64,000 bases of DNA from Hyphomicrobiaceae bacterium (GTDB lineage: Bacteria > Pseudomonadota > Alphaproteobacteria > Rhizobiales > Devosiaceae). Location of the stretch: assembly GCA_020638095.1 (NCBI GenBank), contig JACKJF010000004.1:620001-684000 (forward strand), in the 5' to 3' direction. The position numbers and the translations under genes were made by a program. The first letter of the stretch is position 1. Every line of letters begins with the position of its first letter. A model generated the notes under the pieces. It made no database searches. It was not told the DNA's origin and worked only from the letters and a program-made list of their open reading frames with translations. This document shows positions 56,277 to 64,000 of this stretch, piece by piece.

Positions 56277-57430
56277 AGCGATTGCTCCGCTCTTTCGTCC
56301 ATTGCTTCAAACGCCGCCATCGTCACCGTTGGCGGGTTGGGCCTGCGCGTTACTTTCAGGGAAATGTGCGAGCCGATATGCCCCATCACCGCCTTGGTAA
56401 CGTCGACGTCGCCACACCGGACCAGAACCGGGTCCTGCGGCGAGCGTTCGAACATCAGCGTCTGGCCGGGCTTGAAATTGAGAACCTGCGACAAAGGCAT
56501 GTGAAGTTCGTGCAGCACCGCGGTCAGTTCGGTGTCCGCCGCGTAGATTTCGGTCGCGAGATGCTCTTCCCACGTCGAATCGCGCCCGAACTTTTCGCCC
56601 ATGAACGCCTGCAGCAGCTGTTCCCGGATCGGCTCGATCGTCGCATAGGGCAGAAGAATTTCGACCTTGCCGCCACGATCGTCCATGTCAATGCGCAATT
56701 CCACCAGGATGGCGGCGTTGGCCGGGCGCGAAATGGCCGCGAAGCGCGGATTGGTTTCTAGCCGTTCGAGGGTGAAATTGACTTCGGTCAGCGGCTCGAA
56801 CGCCTTGTGGGTGTCCGCCAGAATGACCTCGATCATCCGCCGAGCCAGGGCCAGTTCGATGGTCGTATAGGGCCGGCCCTCAACCCGGATGACACCGCTG
56901 CCCCGTCGGCCGCCCAGCAGCACGTCGATCATCGAATAGATCAGGCCGCTGTCGATGGTCATCAGGCCAAAATTGTCCCACTCCTCCGCCTTGATCACTG
57001 AGAGGATCGCCGGGAGCGGAATGGAATTGAGGTAGTCGCCGAAGCGGACCGACGAAATCGAATCGAGCGACACTTCGACATTGTCAGAAGTGAAATTTCG
57101 AAGGCTGGTCGTCGCCAGCCGCACCAGCCGGTCAAAGACGATTTCGAGCATCGGCAGGCGTTCGTAGGACACAAGGGCCGAGTTGATCAGCGCCTGAACC
57201 CCGGTCAGTTCGATATTGTTCGCCGTTTCCGGGTCGAATCCGAGCAGGTTGTCGATCTCGTCCTGGTTCAGAACCCGGTCGGCACCCTCGTCGTCTTCAT
57301 TTTCCTCGCCCTCGATCATGGCCGCCCACTCAGCCGCCATCGCGTCGTCGCGCCCGCCGCCGCCAGACCCCTCATTGGCGAGGTCGAGGCCCCATTCGGC
57401 CGCCAGTTTGTCGGGATCGTCGTCGGCCAT
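56273..57430 (-). CDS. fliM: Flagellar motor switch protein FliM
   Basis: The 385-residue protein has an acidic N-terminal segment containing NQDEIDNLLGFDP (about 53-65), the CheY-P binding type motif. The middle CheC-like domain and a C-terminal SpoA domain (VDVTKAVMGHIGSHISLKV) follow. It forms the C ring. It starts ten bases after fliL. Confidence 0.95.
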   Translation of the reverse strand: MADDDPDKLAAEWGLDLANEGSGGGGRDDAMAAEWAAMIEGEENEDDEGADRVLNQDEIDNLLGFDPETANNIELTGVQALINSALVSYERLPMLEIVFDRLVRLATTSLRNFTSDNVEVSLDSISSVRFGDYLNSIPLPAILSVIKAEEWDNFGLMTIDSGLIYSMIDVLLGGRRGSGVIRVEGRPYTTIELALARRMIEVILADTHKAFEPLTEVNFTLERLETNPRFAAISRPANAAILVELRIDMDDRGGKVEILLPYATIEPIREQLLQAFMGEKFGRDSTWEEHLATEIYAADTELTAVLHELHMPLSQVLNFKPGQTLMFERSPQDPVLVRCGDVDVTKAVMGHIGSHISLKVTRRPNPPTVTMAAFEAMDERAEQSL

Positions 57431-57439
57431 GACTTGCCC

Positions 57440-57964
57440 CTATTGCACCAGGATTTCGCGGAAGAGGATATTGTCGACCTGCGCCGGATAGACCGCGAGG
57501 TTGACGCGGCGGCGCAATTCTTCCTTGAGCCGGTAGATGCCCGCCGATCCTTCAAGGTCCGACCGCCGCAATTCGCGCAGATAGACCTGGAACGCGTCGA
57601 GCACGCGATTGACCCGTTCGCCGATCACTTCCTTCATCGCCTCATCGGCGACCTCGAGCGAAACCTGCATCCGCAGGAAGTGATCTTCCGGGCTCTGGTC
57701 CGGTGAGAGGTTCACCATGATATCGGGAAGGTCATAGTAAAAGGTCGGCGCGGCGGCTTCGACCATCGCGCCTTCGGCCGGCGCGGTGCCCGATCCCATC
57801 AAGAAGAACAGGGCCGCGCCGCCACCAAGCGCCACCACGAGCGCAGCGGCACCGCCGATGATGATCAGCTGCTTCTTGCCAAGTTTTCGCTTGGGCTTGG
57901 CCTCGCCTTCGCCCTCACCATCGACCTCGTCGATGTCTTCGCTTGCCGCTGCTACGTCGCTCAT
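57440..57964 (-). CDS. fliL: Flagellar basal body protein FliL
   Basis: The 174-residue protein has an acidic tail, a basic KPKRKLGKK stretch, one membrane helix (about 34-56) and the FliL core FYYDLPDIMVNLSPDQSPEDHFLRMQVSLEV. It interacts with stators. GGAG precedes the ATG at 57964. It opens the fliL-fliM-DUF6468-motE operon. Confidence 0.94.
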   Translation of the reverse strand: MSDVAAASEDIDEVDGEGEGEAKPKRKLGKKQLIIIGGAAALVVALGGGAALFFLMGSGTAPAEGAMVEAAAPTFYYDLPDIMVNLSPDQSPEDHFLRMQVSLEVADEAMKEVIGERVNRVLDAFQVYLRELRRSDLEGSAGIYRLKEELRRRVNLAVYPAQVDNILFREILVQ

Positions 57965-58031
57965 GCCGTTCGCTCCAAAAAAACGCGAGAATCCCACGTT
58001 TTCCAGTCACTTCGAGCTAACGTTGACTTGG

Positions 58032-58046
58032 TTAACGAAGGGTTAC
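58032..58046. promoter_or_regulatory. CtrA-like box upstream of fliL (one mismatch)
   Basis: TTAA-CGAAGGG-TTAC has the N7 spacing of CtrA sites with one mismatch in the second half. It lies 68 bases upstream of the fliL start. Confidence 0.4.
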
Positions 58047-58058
58047 CATTGCCCTCAA

Positions 58059-58075
58059 CCCGGCAGAAATTGCCG
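58059..58075. promoter_or_regulatory. FlbD/ftr-like palindrome between fliL and flgF
   Basis: CCCGGCAGAAATTGCCG contains the inverted repeat CGGCA-N5-TGCCG and closely matches the palindrome near flgB. It lies about 85 bases upstream of the sigma-54 element, a usual enhancer distance. Confidence 0.5.
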
Positions 58076-58110
58076 TGCAAAACTTACCCGGTTTGCCGGT
58101 TTTGCACGGC
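58072..58110. repeat. 12-base perfect inverted repeat
   Basis: GCCGTGCAAAAC at 58072-58083 and GTTTTGCACGGC at 58099-58110 pair perfectly around a 15-base loop. The loop itself contains CCCGGTTTGCCGG. It overlaps the ftr-like palindrome and is far from any gene end, so an operator or enhancer role is more likely than a terminator. Confidence 0.6.
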
Positions 58111-58161
58111 GAATTTGTCGAAATCTTTAGTCAACTTATTGAATTCGCACAGTTTCTCGAA

Positions 58162-58178
58162 TTGGCACGGTCCCTGCA
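58162..58178 (+). promoter_or_regulatory. Sigma-54 type promoter of flgF
   Basis: TTGGCACGGTCCCTGCA has the GG-N10-GC core and the TGGCACG -24 block of RpoN promoters. The expected transcript would start about 45 bases before the flgF ATG. Confidence 0.65.
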
Positions 58179-58234
58179 ATTCATCTGGCACGCCCTCAGC
58201 TTGGGGAAGCCGGGCGCAACATTGGGGAACGCGC

Positions 58235-58981
58235 ATGATCGAAAACGCGCAATTGATATCGCTCTCGCGGCAAATGGCTCTGGCCCGGCAGATGGATGTC
58301 GTGGCCAACAATGTGGCCAACATCAACACCACCGGCTTCAAGGCGGAATCGCTTCTTTTCGAAGACTACATCATGCCGGTGGCCGACTATTCCGCCGCCG
58401 CGACGCCGGGCGACGAACAGCTCCACTACACTGACGATTGGGCGACGGTTCACAATTTCCAGCCCGGCGCCATCCAGCAGACGGGCAACGCGCTCGACGT
58501 CGCGCTCGAAGGTCCCGGCTTCTTCGTCGTGCAGACGCCTGCCGGCGAACGCTACACCCGCGACGGGTCCTTCAAGATCAACAATTCCGGCCTGCTCGTC
58601 GACGATCAGGGCAACACGGTCCTGTCCGAAGGCGGCGAAATCCGCTTCACCGACTCCGAAACCGACATCCACTTCAATCCGGATGGGTCGATCGTCACGT
58701 CGGCCGGCAACAAGGGCACGCTTCGTGTCGCCGAGTTCGACGAACCTCGCGCCCTCGTTCATCAGGGCGACAACCTCTTTTCAAGCGACCAGCAGCCCCT
58801 GGCCGCCTCCCGGACCACGCTCATTCCCGGCGCGCTCGAACGCTCCAACGTCTCCGGGGTTTCCGAGATCGCCAACATGATCCGCGTCCAGCGCGCCTAC
58901 GAAACCATCAGCAGCCTGCTTGACCGCCAGAACCAGCTCCGCGAGACCGCCATCCGCGATCTTGCTTCCCTCAACGGCTAA
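58235..58981 (+). CDS. flgF: Flagellar rod protein FlgF
   Basis: The 248-residue protein shows the axial-protein N-terminus SRQMALARQMDVVANNVANINTTGFKAE and a C-terminus SEIANMIRVQRAYETISSLLDRQNQLRETA. Hook-basal body core blocks are also seen (VALEGPGFFVVQTPAGERYTRDGSF). It forms part of the rod. The ATG at 58235 follows GGGGA. Confidence 0.95.
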   Translation: MIENAQLISLSRQMALARQMDVVANNVANINTTGFKAESLLFEDYIMPVADYSAAATPGDEQLHYTDDWATVHNFQPGAIQQTGNALDVALEGPGFFVVQTPAGERYTRDGSFKINNSGLLVDDQGNTVLSEGGEIRFTDSETDIHFNPDGSIVTSAGNKGTLRVAEFDEPRALVHQGDNLFSSDQQPLAASRTTLIPGALERSNVSGVSEIANMIRVQRAYETISSLLDRQNQLRETAIRDLASLNG

Positions 58982-59001
58982 TCCGCAAAGGAACCTGACC
59001 C

Positions 59002-59787
59002 ATGCAAGCGCTCTATACCGCCGCCTCAGGAATGGCCGCCCAGGAACGCAACGTCGAAATCCTGTCGAACAACATCGCCAACATGCGCACCACCGGCTTC
59101 AAGCGCCAGCGCATCGAATTCCAGGATCTGCTCTACCAGAACTATCGCCGCGCCGGCGCCTTGACCTCGGACGGCGGCACCCAGGTTCCGGTCGGCGTTG
59201 AGGTCGGCACGGGCGTCAAGACCGCCGCCACCTCACGCATCATGAGCCAGGGTTCGGTCGAGGTGACCGACAAGGACTTGGATGTCGCGATTCGCGGCGA
59301 AGGCTATTTCATCGTCAACCTGCCCGACGGCCGCTCCGCCTATACCCGCGACGGTTCGTTCGAGCGCAATTCGTCCGGCGAACTGGTGACCATCGACGGC
59401 TACCAGATCCAGCCCGGCATCGTCATTCCGGACACGGCCCGTGCCATCTCGATCAGTGACGACGGTATCGTTGAGGCCTTCCTCAACAACGACTCCACCG
59501 CGACGCAACTCGGCCAGTTGCAGCTGGCCCGCTTCGTCAACAAGCACGGACTGGAATCGATGGGGAACAACTTGTTCCTCGAAACCGACGCGTCGGGTAC
59601 CGCCCAGCTCGGAACCCCGAATTCCGACAGTTTCGGATCGGTTCTTCAGGGCTATCTCGAACTCTCGAACGTCAACCCGGTCACCGAAATCGCCGATCTG
59701 ATCGCCGCTCAGCGGGCCTACGAAATGAACTCCAGGGTCATTTCCGGCGCCGACGAGATGATGCGCTCGGCAACCCAGATCGCCTGA
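59002..59787 (+). CDS. flgG: Flagellar distal rod protein FlgG
   Basis: The 261-residue protein starts MQALYTAASGMAAQERNVEILSNNIANMRTTGFKRQR. It has the VAIRGEGYFIVNLPDGRSAYTRDGSF block and the C-terminal NPVTEIADLIAAQRAYEMNS. It forms the distal rod. It follows flgF by 20 bases. Confidence 0.97.
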   Translation: MQALYTAASGMAAQERNVEILSNNIANMRTTGFKRQRIEFQDLLYQNYRRAGALTSDGGTQVPVGVEVGTGVKTAATSRIMSQGSVEVTDKDLDVAIRGEGYFIVNLPDGRSAYTRDGSFERNSSGELVTIDGYQIQPGIVIPDTARAISISDDGIVEAFLNNDSTATQLGQLQLARFVNKHGLESMGNNLFLETDASGTAQLGTPNSDSFGSVLQGYLELSNVNPVTEIADLIAAQRAYEMNSRVISGADEMMRSATQIA

Positions 59788-59804
59788 ACCGGAGGTAAGT
59801 GACA

Positions 59805-60767
59805 ATGACCCCGCTTCCCATCACCAGGCTGGCCGCACTCACCGCAGCACTGACCCTTGGCCTCTGCGCCGCGGCCTTTGCCGAACCGGTCCTCAAGTCC
59901 GACATCACCGTGAATTCGGAGATCGTCACCGTTTCCGACATGTTCGAGGATGCCGGCACCTACGCCGAAGAGGCGCTGTTTCGTGCGCCGCTGCCGGGCA
60001 CTGCCGGGCAGGTCAGTCTCGAAGCCGTCCGGCTTGCTGCCAACAAGGTCGGCCTCAACCACTTCGATGCCGCCGGCAATCTCGATGTGCGCGTCGCCCG
60101 CGCCGGCATTCTCGTCGATCAGGACCTGATCAACGAAACGATTGCCGCCCAACTTCGCGCCAACGGGTCTCTGCCCGAAGGCACCAAGGTCGATGCCGAG
60201 CTTTCCCAGAGCCTTGGCGATTACTATGCCGCCCCGGGCGAGAACCCGGTCTCGATCGAACAGTTCCGTTACCTGCCGAGCACGTCCAACTTTTCCGGAC
60301 GCTTCAAGCTGGCCGGGCAGAGTCAGCCGCTCTCGCTCAATGGCCGCCTGTTCTTCACCGTTGATGCGCCGCACCTGACCCATTCTCTTGCTGCGGGCAG
60401 CGTCATCGCCCCTGACGATATCGAAATGCGCCCGATCTCGGTTCAACTGGCCGACGCTGCCGGCGTACCTGCGCTCGACGACATTATCGGCAAGCAGGTC
60501 ACCCGCCAGATGCGCGAAGGCATTCTGGTGCGCACCGCCGACGTCGATGATCCCGTCATCGTCGCGCGCAACGATGTTGTCACCCTCTTCCTGCGCTCCG
60601 GCCCAATGACCCTGACGGTCAAGGGCCAGGCGCTCAACGACGCAGGCCGTGGGGATTCGGTCTCCGTCCTTAACCTGGCTTCGAACCGCATCGTGCGGGG
60701 CATTGCCGTCGACGACGGCACTGTCGAGGTCCAGCCACCGGCGACCGCAATCGCCGCCCTGCAATAA
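59805..60767 (+). CDS. flgA: Flagellar P-ring assembly chaperone FlgA
   Basis: The 320-residue protein has a signal peptide (about 1-26, ending AAAFA). SAF-like domains are seen in the C-terminal half, for example LAAGSVIAPDDIEMRPI and IGKQVTRQMREGILVRTADV. It assists P-ring assembly in the periplasm. Strong GGAGG precedes the ATG at 59805. It is longer than enteric FlgA, as is usual in alphaproteobacteria. Confidence 0.92.
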   Translation: MTPLPITRLAALTAALTLGLCAAAFAEPVLKSDITVNSEIVTVSDMFEDAGTYAEEALFRAPLPGTAGQVSLEAVRLAANKVGLNHFDAAGNLDVRVARAGILVDQDLINETIAAQLRANGSLPEGTKVDAELSQSLGDYYAAPGENPVSIEQFRYLPSTSNFSGRFKLAGQSQPLSLNGRLFFTVDAPHLTHSLAAGSVIAPDDIEMRPISVQLADAAGVPALDDIIGKQVTRQMREGILVRTADVDDPVIVARNDVVTLFLRSGPMTLTVKGQALNDAGRGDSVSVLNLASNRIVRGIAVDDGTVEVQPPATAIAALQ

Positions 60768-60787
60768 TGACTCATTGGGGAATGATC

Positions 60788-61525
60788 ATGAATTTCGTCA
60801 AACTCGCCGCAGCCCTGGGCCTGGTTTCGCTTCTTGGTGCCTGCACCGCCGCTGAACGGCTCGGCCAGATCGGCCAGACGCCACAACTCTCCGCCATCGA
60901 GAACCCGACCGCCGAGGCCGGCTATCGCCCGGTCGTCATGCCCATGCCCGAAGAAGAGCCGGTTTCCTACCAGCCCAATTCACTGTTCCGCACCGGCGCC
61001 CGTGGCTTCTTCAAGGATCAGCGTGCCCATCGCGTTGGCGATATCCTGACCGTCACCGTCACCATCGACGACAAGGCCCAGATCGCCAACCAGACATCTC
61101 GTGGCCGCACCTCCTCCAATACCGGCGGCGTCGGTGGCGTGCTGGGTTCGATCTTCGGCGCCATCGCACCCGCCCCGATATCGGCTGATACCTCGATCGA
61201 CGTCAGTTCGGGCGTCAGTGATGCCGGCACCGGCGCGGTCAACCGGTCTGAAAGCCTTCAAACCCAGGTCGCCGCAGTCATCACCCAGGTCCTGCCCAAC
61301 GGCAACCTCGTGATCGAGGGCCATCAGGAGGTCCGGGTGAACTTCGAAATCCGCGACATGGTCGTCGCCGGCATCGTCCGTCCCGAAGATATCGGCTCCG
61401 ACAACACGATCGACAGTTCCAAGATTGCCGAAGCCCGCATCGCCTACGGTGGCCGGGGTCAGATCACCGACGTGCAGCAGCCGCGCTACGGACAGCAGGT
61501 GCTCGACGCCATCCTGCCCTTCTAG
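60788..61525 (+). CDS. flgH: Flagellar L-ring protein FlgH
   Basis: The 245-residue protein is a lipoprotein with lipobox LLGAC. It has the FlgH blocks SLFRTGARGFFKDQRAHRVGDILTVTVTIDDKA and LPNGNLVIEGHQEVRVNFEIR. It builds the L ring in the outer membrane. The ATG at 60788 has GGGGA seven bases upstream; 60782 is an alternative. Confidence 0.95.
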   Translation: MNFVKLAAALGLVSLLGACTAAERLGQIGQTPQLSAIENPTAEAGYRPVVMPMPEEEPVSYQPNSLFRTGARGFFKDQRAHRVGDILTVTVTIDDKAQIANQTSRGRTSSNTGGVGGVLGSIFGAIAPAPISADTSIDVSSGVSDAGTGAVNRSESLQTQVAAVITQVLPNGNLVIEGHQEVRVNFEIRDMVVAGIVRPEDIGSDNTIDSSKIAEARIAYGGRGQITDVQQPRYGQQVLDAILPF

Positions 61526-61641
61526 CCTTGAAAGGGGCGGCCCGCCGCCCCCAACCCTTCCGGGCGCATTCCCCAAGGCGCCCCGATCCGCCGGTGCGAC
61601 CAGGCCTTCCCCAAGGCGCGTCGCTTTCCCCACCGGCTCAC

Positions 61642-61690
61642 AAAAGGGGCGCGGCCTTCCCCCAATGCGGCCGCGCCTCTTTGCTTTTTG
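61642..61690 (+). terminator. Terminator of the flgF-flgG-flgA-flgH operon
   Basis: Arms GGGGCGCGGCC and GGCCGCGCCTC (one G-U pair) enclose a short loop and are followed by TTTGCTTTTT. It lies about 120 bases after flgH. Confidence 0.7.
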
Positions 61691-61770
61691 GCTGGCAAAT
61701 CTTTCCGCCCTCACCATTCTACTGGTTTGACGTATATGTTGCGCGCGAGTCCTTCCGAGAGAGACGCAAA

Positions 61771-61992
61771 ATGAGCAACGACCGGTTCGACCATTCGAAA
61801 CCAGAAACGAGCCGCACCAGATCGCCTTCCACGATCGGTTTGGGTCTCGGCATCGCCCTCGGCGTGGCAATAGGCGCAGCGGTTGGGGCCGCCTTCGGCA
61901 ACGTCGCCCAAGGCGTCGCTCTTGGCGTCGCATTCGGGGTAGCCGCCGGCATCGTCGCTGGCCGCATCCTCGCCCGCCGCAAAAACAACTGA
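61771..61992 (+). CDS. Glycine-zipper membrane protein, small
   Basis: The 73-residue protein has a charged N-terminus and a hydrophobic region of about 45 residues with repeating G-x3-G spacing (GLGLGIALGVAIGAAVGAAF), then RILARRKNN. It probably inserts as a hairpin. The family and function are unknown. GAGAGA precedes the ATG. Confidence 0.6.
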   Translation: MSNDRFDHSKPETSRTRSPSTIGLGLGIALGVAIGAAVGAAFGNVAQGVALGVAFGVAAGIVAGRILARRKNN

Positions 61993-62092
61993 CCTGAACG
62001 TCTCGAAAATCAGCCTTGAATTGCCGCGGCCCTTTGCATTTGTCGTCCGTTTGCGCAAATAGGGGCATCTTTGCTGCTTCGGACTTGTGTGG

Positions 62093-63586
62093 ATGACCTA
62101 TCAGAACCTCGACGACCTTAATCAGACCCTCCATTCCCTTGACCATGCGCTCTCGGTCCTCAGCGTCGACGAGGCGGTGAACATGCCAGAGGGCGGTGGC
62201 GAGGCGCGGGCCGAGGCCCTCGCAACTCTGGCCGGCATGCGGCACGAACGCGCCGCCGATCCCAAGGTGCGCGACTGGATTGAAGAAGCCCGGAAAGAGG
62301 ACCTCACGGAGGACCAGAGGCTGGCGCTCGAAGAGTTTGATCGGGTCTACACCAACCTCATCTGCCTTCCCGCAGAGTTCGTTCGCCGCAAGACGGAAAT
62401 CACCACGCGCACCGAACAGGCCTGGCGCGCGATGCGGCCGGCAAATGACTGGAAAGGCTTCGAAAAGGAACTCAGGAAGGTCATCGATCTCGCGCGGGAA
62501 GAAGCTGGACTTCGCTCCGCCGCGACCGGCCTCAGCCCCTACGACGCACTGATGGACCAGTTCGACCCCGGCAACCGGGTCGACAATGTCACGCCAGTCT
62601 TCACCCGTCTCAAGGCCTTCCTCAAGGACTTCCTGCCCGAAGTGCTGGCGGCACAAGCGGAGCGCCACCACAAGCGCCCGCTGAAAAAGGTCATCGGCCC
62701 ATTCCCCAAGGCGAACCAGAAGGCGCTTGCCGAAGCGGTCATGCCGGTCGTCGGATTCGATTTCACTCATGGGCGGCTGGATGAGTCGCACCATCCCTTC
62801 TGCGGCGGCGTGCCGACGGACGTGCGCATGACCACCCGCTACACCGAACACGAATTCCTCACCTCCCTGCTCGCCGTGCTGCACGAAACCGGCCACGCGC
62901 AATACGAACAGGGTCTCGAGCGCCTCAGTGCCCATTGGCCCCACACCCAGGCGCGCGGCATGGGCATGCATGAAAGTCAGAGCCTTTTCGTCGAGATGCA
63001 GATCGCCCGCAGCCCGGAATTCTGGCAGTGGGCGCGCGTCTATGTTGACCAGCATATCGGCACGCACGCCCTCGAAGACCTCGACGTCGAGGACATCATG
63101 GCGATCGTCAACTTGGTCGAACCCGGCTTCATCCGCGTCGATGCCGACGAGGTCACGTACCCGCTGCACGTGATCCTGCGCTATGAGCTCGAAAACGGTC
63201 TCGTCGGCGGCAATCTGCAGGTTTCAGATATCCCCGAGCTCTGGGATGCCAAAATGCGGGAATATCTCGGGATTTCGACCATCGACAACCCCAAGGACGG
63301 CCCGATGCAGGACGTTCACTGGTCAGCCGGCCTCTTCGGTTACTTCCCCTCCTATACGCTTGGCGCGCTGATGGCGGCCCAGCAATGGGCCGCAATGGAA
63401 AAGGCCAATCCCGGCGCCCGCCAGCAGATCGCCGAGGGCAATTTCACCCGGATCAACGACTGGCGGCGCGACAATATCTGGCGGCAGGGCTCGCGTTTCT
63501 CGACCCCCGAGATCATGCGCCGGGCGACCGGCGAGCCGCTCAACGCGGACTATTTCATCAACCACCTGAAGAAGCGCTACCTGTGA
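62093..63586 (+). CDS. M32 family carboxypeptidase (Taq type)
   Basis: The roughly 497-residue protein has the zinc motif HETGH in VLHETGHAQYEQGL at about 265-278 and the M32 blocks GMGMHESQSLFVEMQIARS and HPFCGGVPTDVRMTTRY. It releases C-terminal amino acids from peptides in the cytoplasm. The ATG at 62093 is preferred to the GTG two codons upstream. It overlaps the next gene by GTGA. Confidence 0.93.
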   Translation: MTYQNLDDLNQTLHSLDHALSVLSVDEAVNMPEGGGEARAEALATLAGMRHERAADPKVRDWIEEARKEDLTEDQRLALEEFDRVYTNLICLPAEFVRRKTEITTRTEQAWRAMRPANDWKGFEKELRKVIDLAREEAGLRSAATGLSPYDALMDQFDPGNRVDNVTPVFTRLKAFLKDFLPEVLAAQAERHHKRPLKKVIGPFPKANQKALAEAVMPVVGFDFTHGRLDESHHPFCGGVPTDVRMTTRYTEHEFLTSLLAVLHETGHAQYEQGLERLSAHWPHTQARGMGMHESQSLFVEMQIARSPEFWQWARVYVDQHIGTHALEDLDVEDIMAIVNLVEPGFIRVDADEVTYPLHVILRYELENGLVGGNLQVSDIPELWDAKMREYLGISTIDNPKDGPMQDVHWSAGLFGYFPSYTLGALMAAQQWAAMEKANPGARQQIAEGNFTRINDWRRDNIWRQGSRFSTPEIMRRATGEPLNADYFINHLKKRYL

Positions 63587-64000
63587 TCGCCTCTCCGAAT
63601 GCGCTGGCTGGCGTGAGCCTTGCCCACGAAGGAATGTTGCACCCGCTGATGGCTGATGCGCCCGGCGGACGCAGGCTGCCGGTCATCGACGTCTCCAACC
63701 CCGTTTTCAGCATCGATGAAAGCGCGGGCGCCATGGCCGACCTGCGACGGCGGGCCGATCAGCTGCTGGCGCAGCAGAAAACGGCGCCAAAATTCATCAT
63801 CCGCGCCTTCATGTGGTTTGCGGCCCGCCAGTCGCTGCTCTTCCGGGCCTTCTCCAGGCCCGAAGCCGCCTATCTCGACAGTCTGACCACATACGCACTC
63901 AAACTCGGACCGGAAGGTCTTGTTCCGCCCTATACCTCCTGGTTCGACCGCTATGTCGCCGGCCTGCCCCCGGTCGTTTCGCTGCGCTTGCGCCTGCAAC
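63583..64000 (+). CDS. Unidentified protein, cut by window end
   Basis: The frame begins with GTG overlapping the carboxypeptidase stop and is open to the end of the window (139 codons). The visible part includes LPVIDVSNPVFSIDE and FIIRAFMWFAARQSLLFRAFS. I recognise no family. It is probably co-transcribed with the carboxypeptidase gene. The 3' part is missing. Confidence 0.6.
   Translation, partial: MIASPNALAGVSLAHEGMLHPLMADAPGGRRLPVIDVSNPVFSIDESAGAMADLRRRADQLLAQQKTAPKFIIRAFMWFAARQSLLFRAFSRPEAAYLDSLTTYALKLGPEGLVPPYTSWFDRYVAGLPPVVSLRLRLQ

Noticed and set aside
61532..61549. GGGGCGG/CCGCCCC hairpin just after flgH.
   Set aside because: There is no T tract; the stronger hairpin at 61642-61690 with T-rich sequence is the better terminator.
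60980..63169. Open frame of about 729 codons antisense to flgH and the M32 carboxypeptidase.
   Set aside because: It spans several well-supported genes and a terminator, so it is a shadow of GC-rich coding.
1..64000. CRISPR arrays, rRNA genes, insertion sequences.
   Set aside because: No regularly spaced repeats, rRNA-like sequence or transposase gene were seen.

Overview
The window is a GC-rich alphaproteobacterial chromosome segment. Four things point to a Hyphomicrobiales-type (rhizobial/Devosia-like) bacterium: the purC-purS-purQ-purL-bolA-grxD order, the DUF1476 ATP synthase inhibitor gene, the hybrid kinase CckA beside a flagellar cluster, and the SbmA/BacA and RibN-type transporters. 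Genus is not determined. Gene density is high and most reading frames are adjacent or overlap by a few bases.

Layout. (1) 1-2230 is a more AT-rich edge holding a Hint-domain protein and a small lipoprotein, ending at the 3' end of tRNA-Leu(UAA). This looks like the margin of an acquired island. (2) 2400-9800 carries housekeeping genes: dienelactone hydrolase, xanthine phosphoribosyltransferase, a molybdopterin-binding CinA-like protein, sfsA, map, radC-like, a CelD/BcsL-like acetyltransferase, ccdA and an EEP nuclease. (3) 9.7-23.8 kb holds a cardiolipin synthase followed by purine genes (purB, purC, purS, purQ, purL) interleaved with membrane proteins, an ArsR/SRPBCC pair and DUF1476, ending with bolA and a monothiol glutaredoxin. 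(4) 23.9-33.9 kb carries MFS exporters, ttcA, an SbmA/BacA transporter with an unusual C-terminal extension, rpsD, trmJ, GNAT, two GFA proteins and a TfoX-like protein. (5) 33.9-43.1 kb contains icd, a GDPD-like protein, alaS, recA with an SOS-type operator, an aldo/keto reductase and an FMN riboswitch controlling a RibN-like transporter. (6) 43.1-61.7 kb contains cckA and a flagellar cluster in four transcription units: flgB-flgC-fliE-fliQ-fliR-flhB (minus), fliO-fliP (plus), fliL-fliM-DUF6468-motE-TPR protein (minus) and flgF-flgG-flgA-flgH (plus). (7) 61.7-64 kb has a glycine-zipper membrane protein, an M32 carboxypeptidase and a truncated unknown gene.

The most coherent regulatory signal is in the flagellar region. 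CtrA-type boxes (TTAA-N7-TTAA) lie in the flgB/fliO intergenic region and ahead of the TPR protein, with a one-mismatch version upstream of fliL. A fourth box lies before the BcsL-like gene at about 8.2 kb. A second shared palindrome, CCCGGCARRAATTGCC, resembling the Caulobacter FlbD (ftr) site, occurs in both divergent flagellar promoter regions. A sigma-54 type -24/-12 element precedes flgF. Together with cckA, this suggests a Caulobacter-like CckA-CtrA / FlbD-sigma54 hierarchy. That is inference from motifs only.
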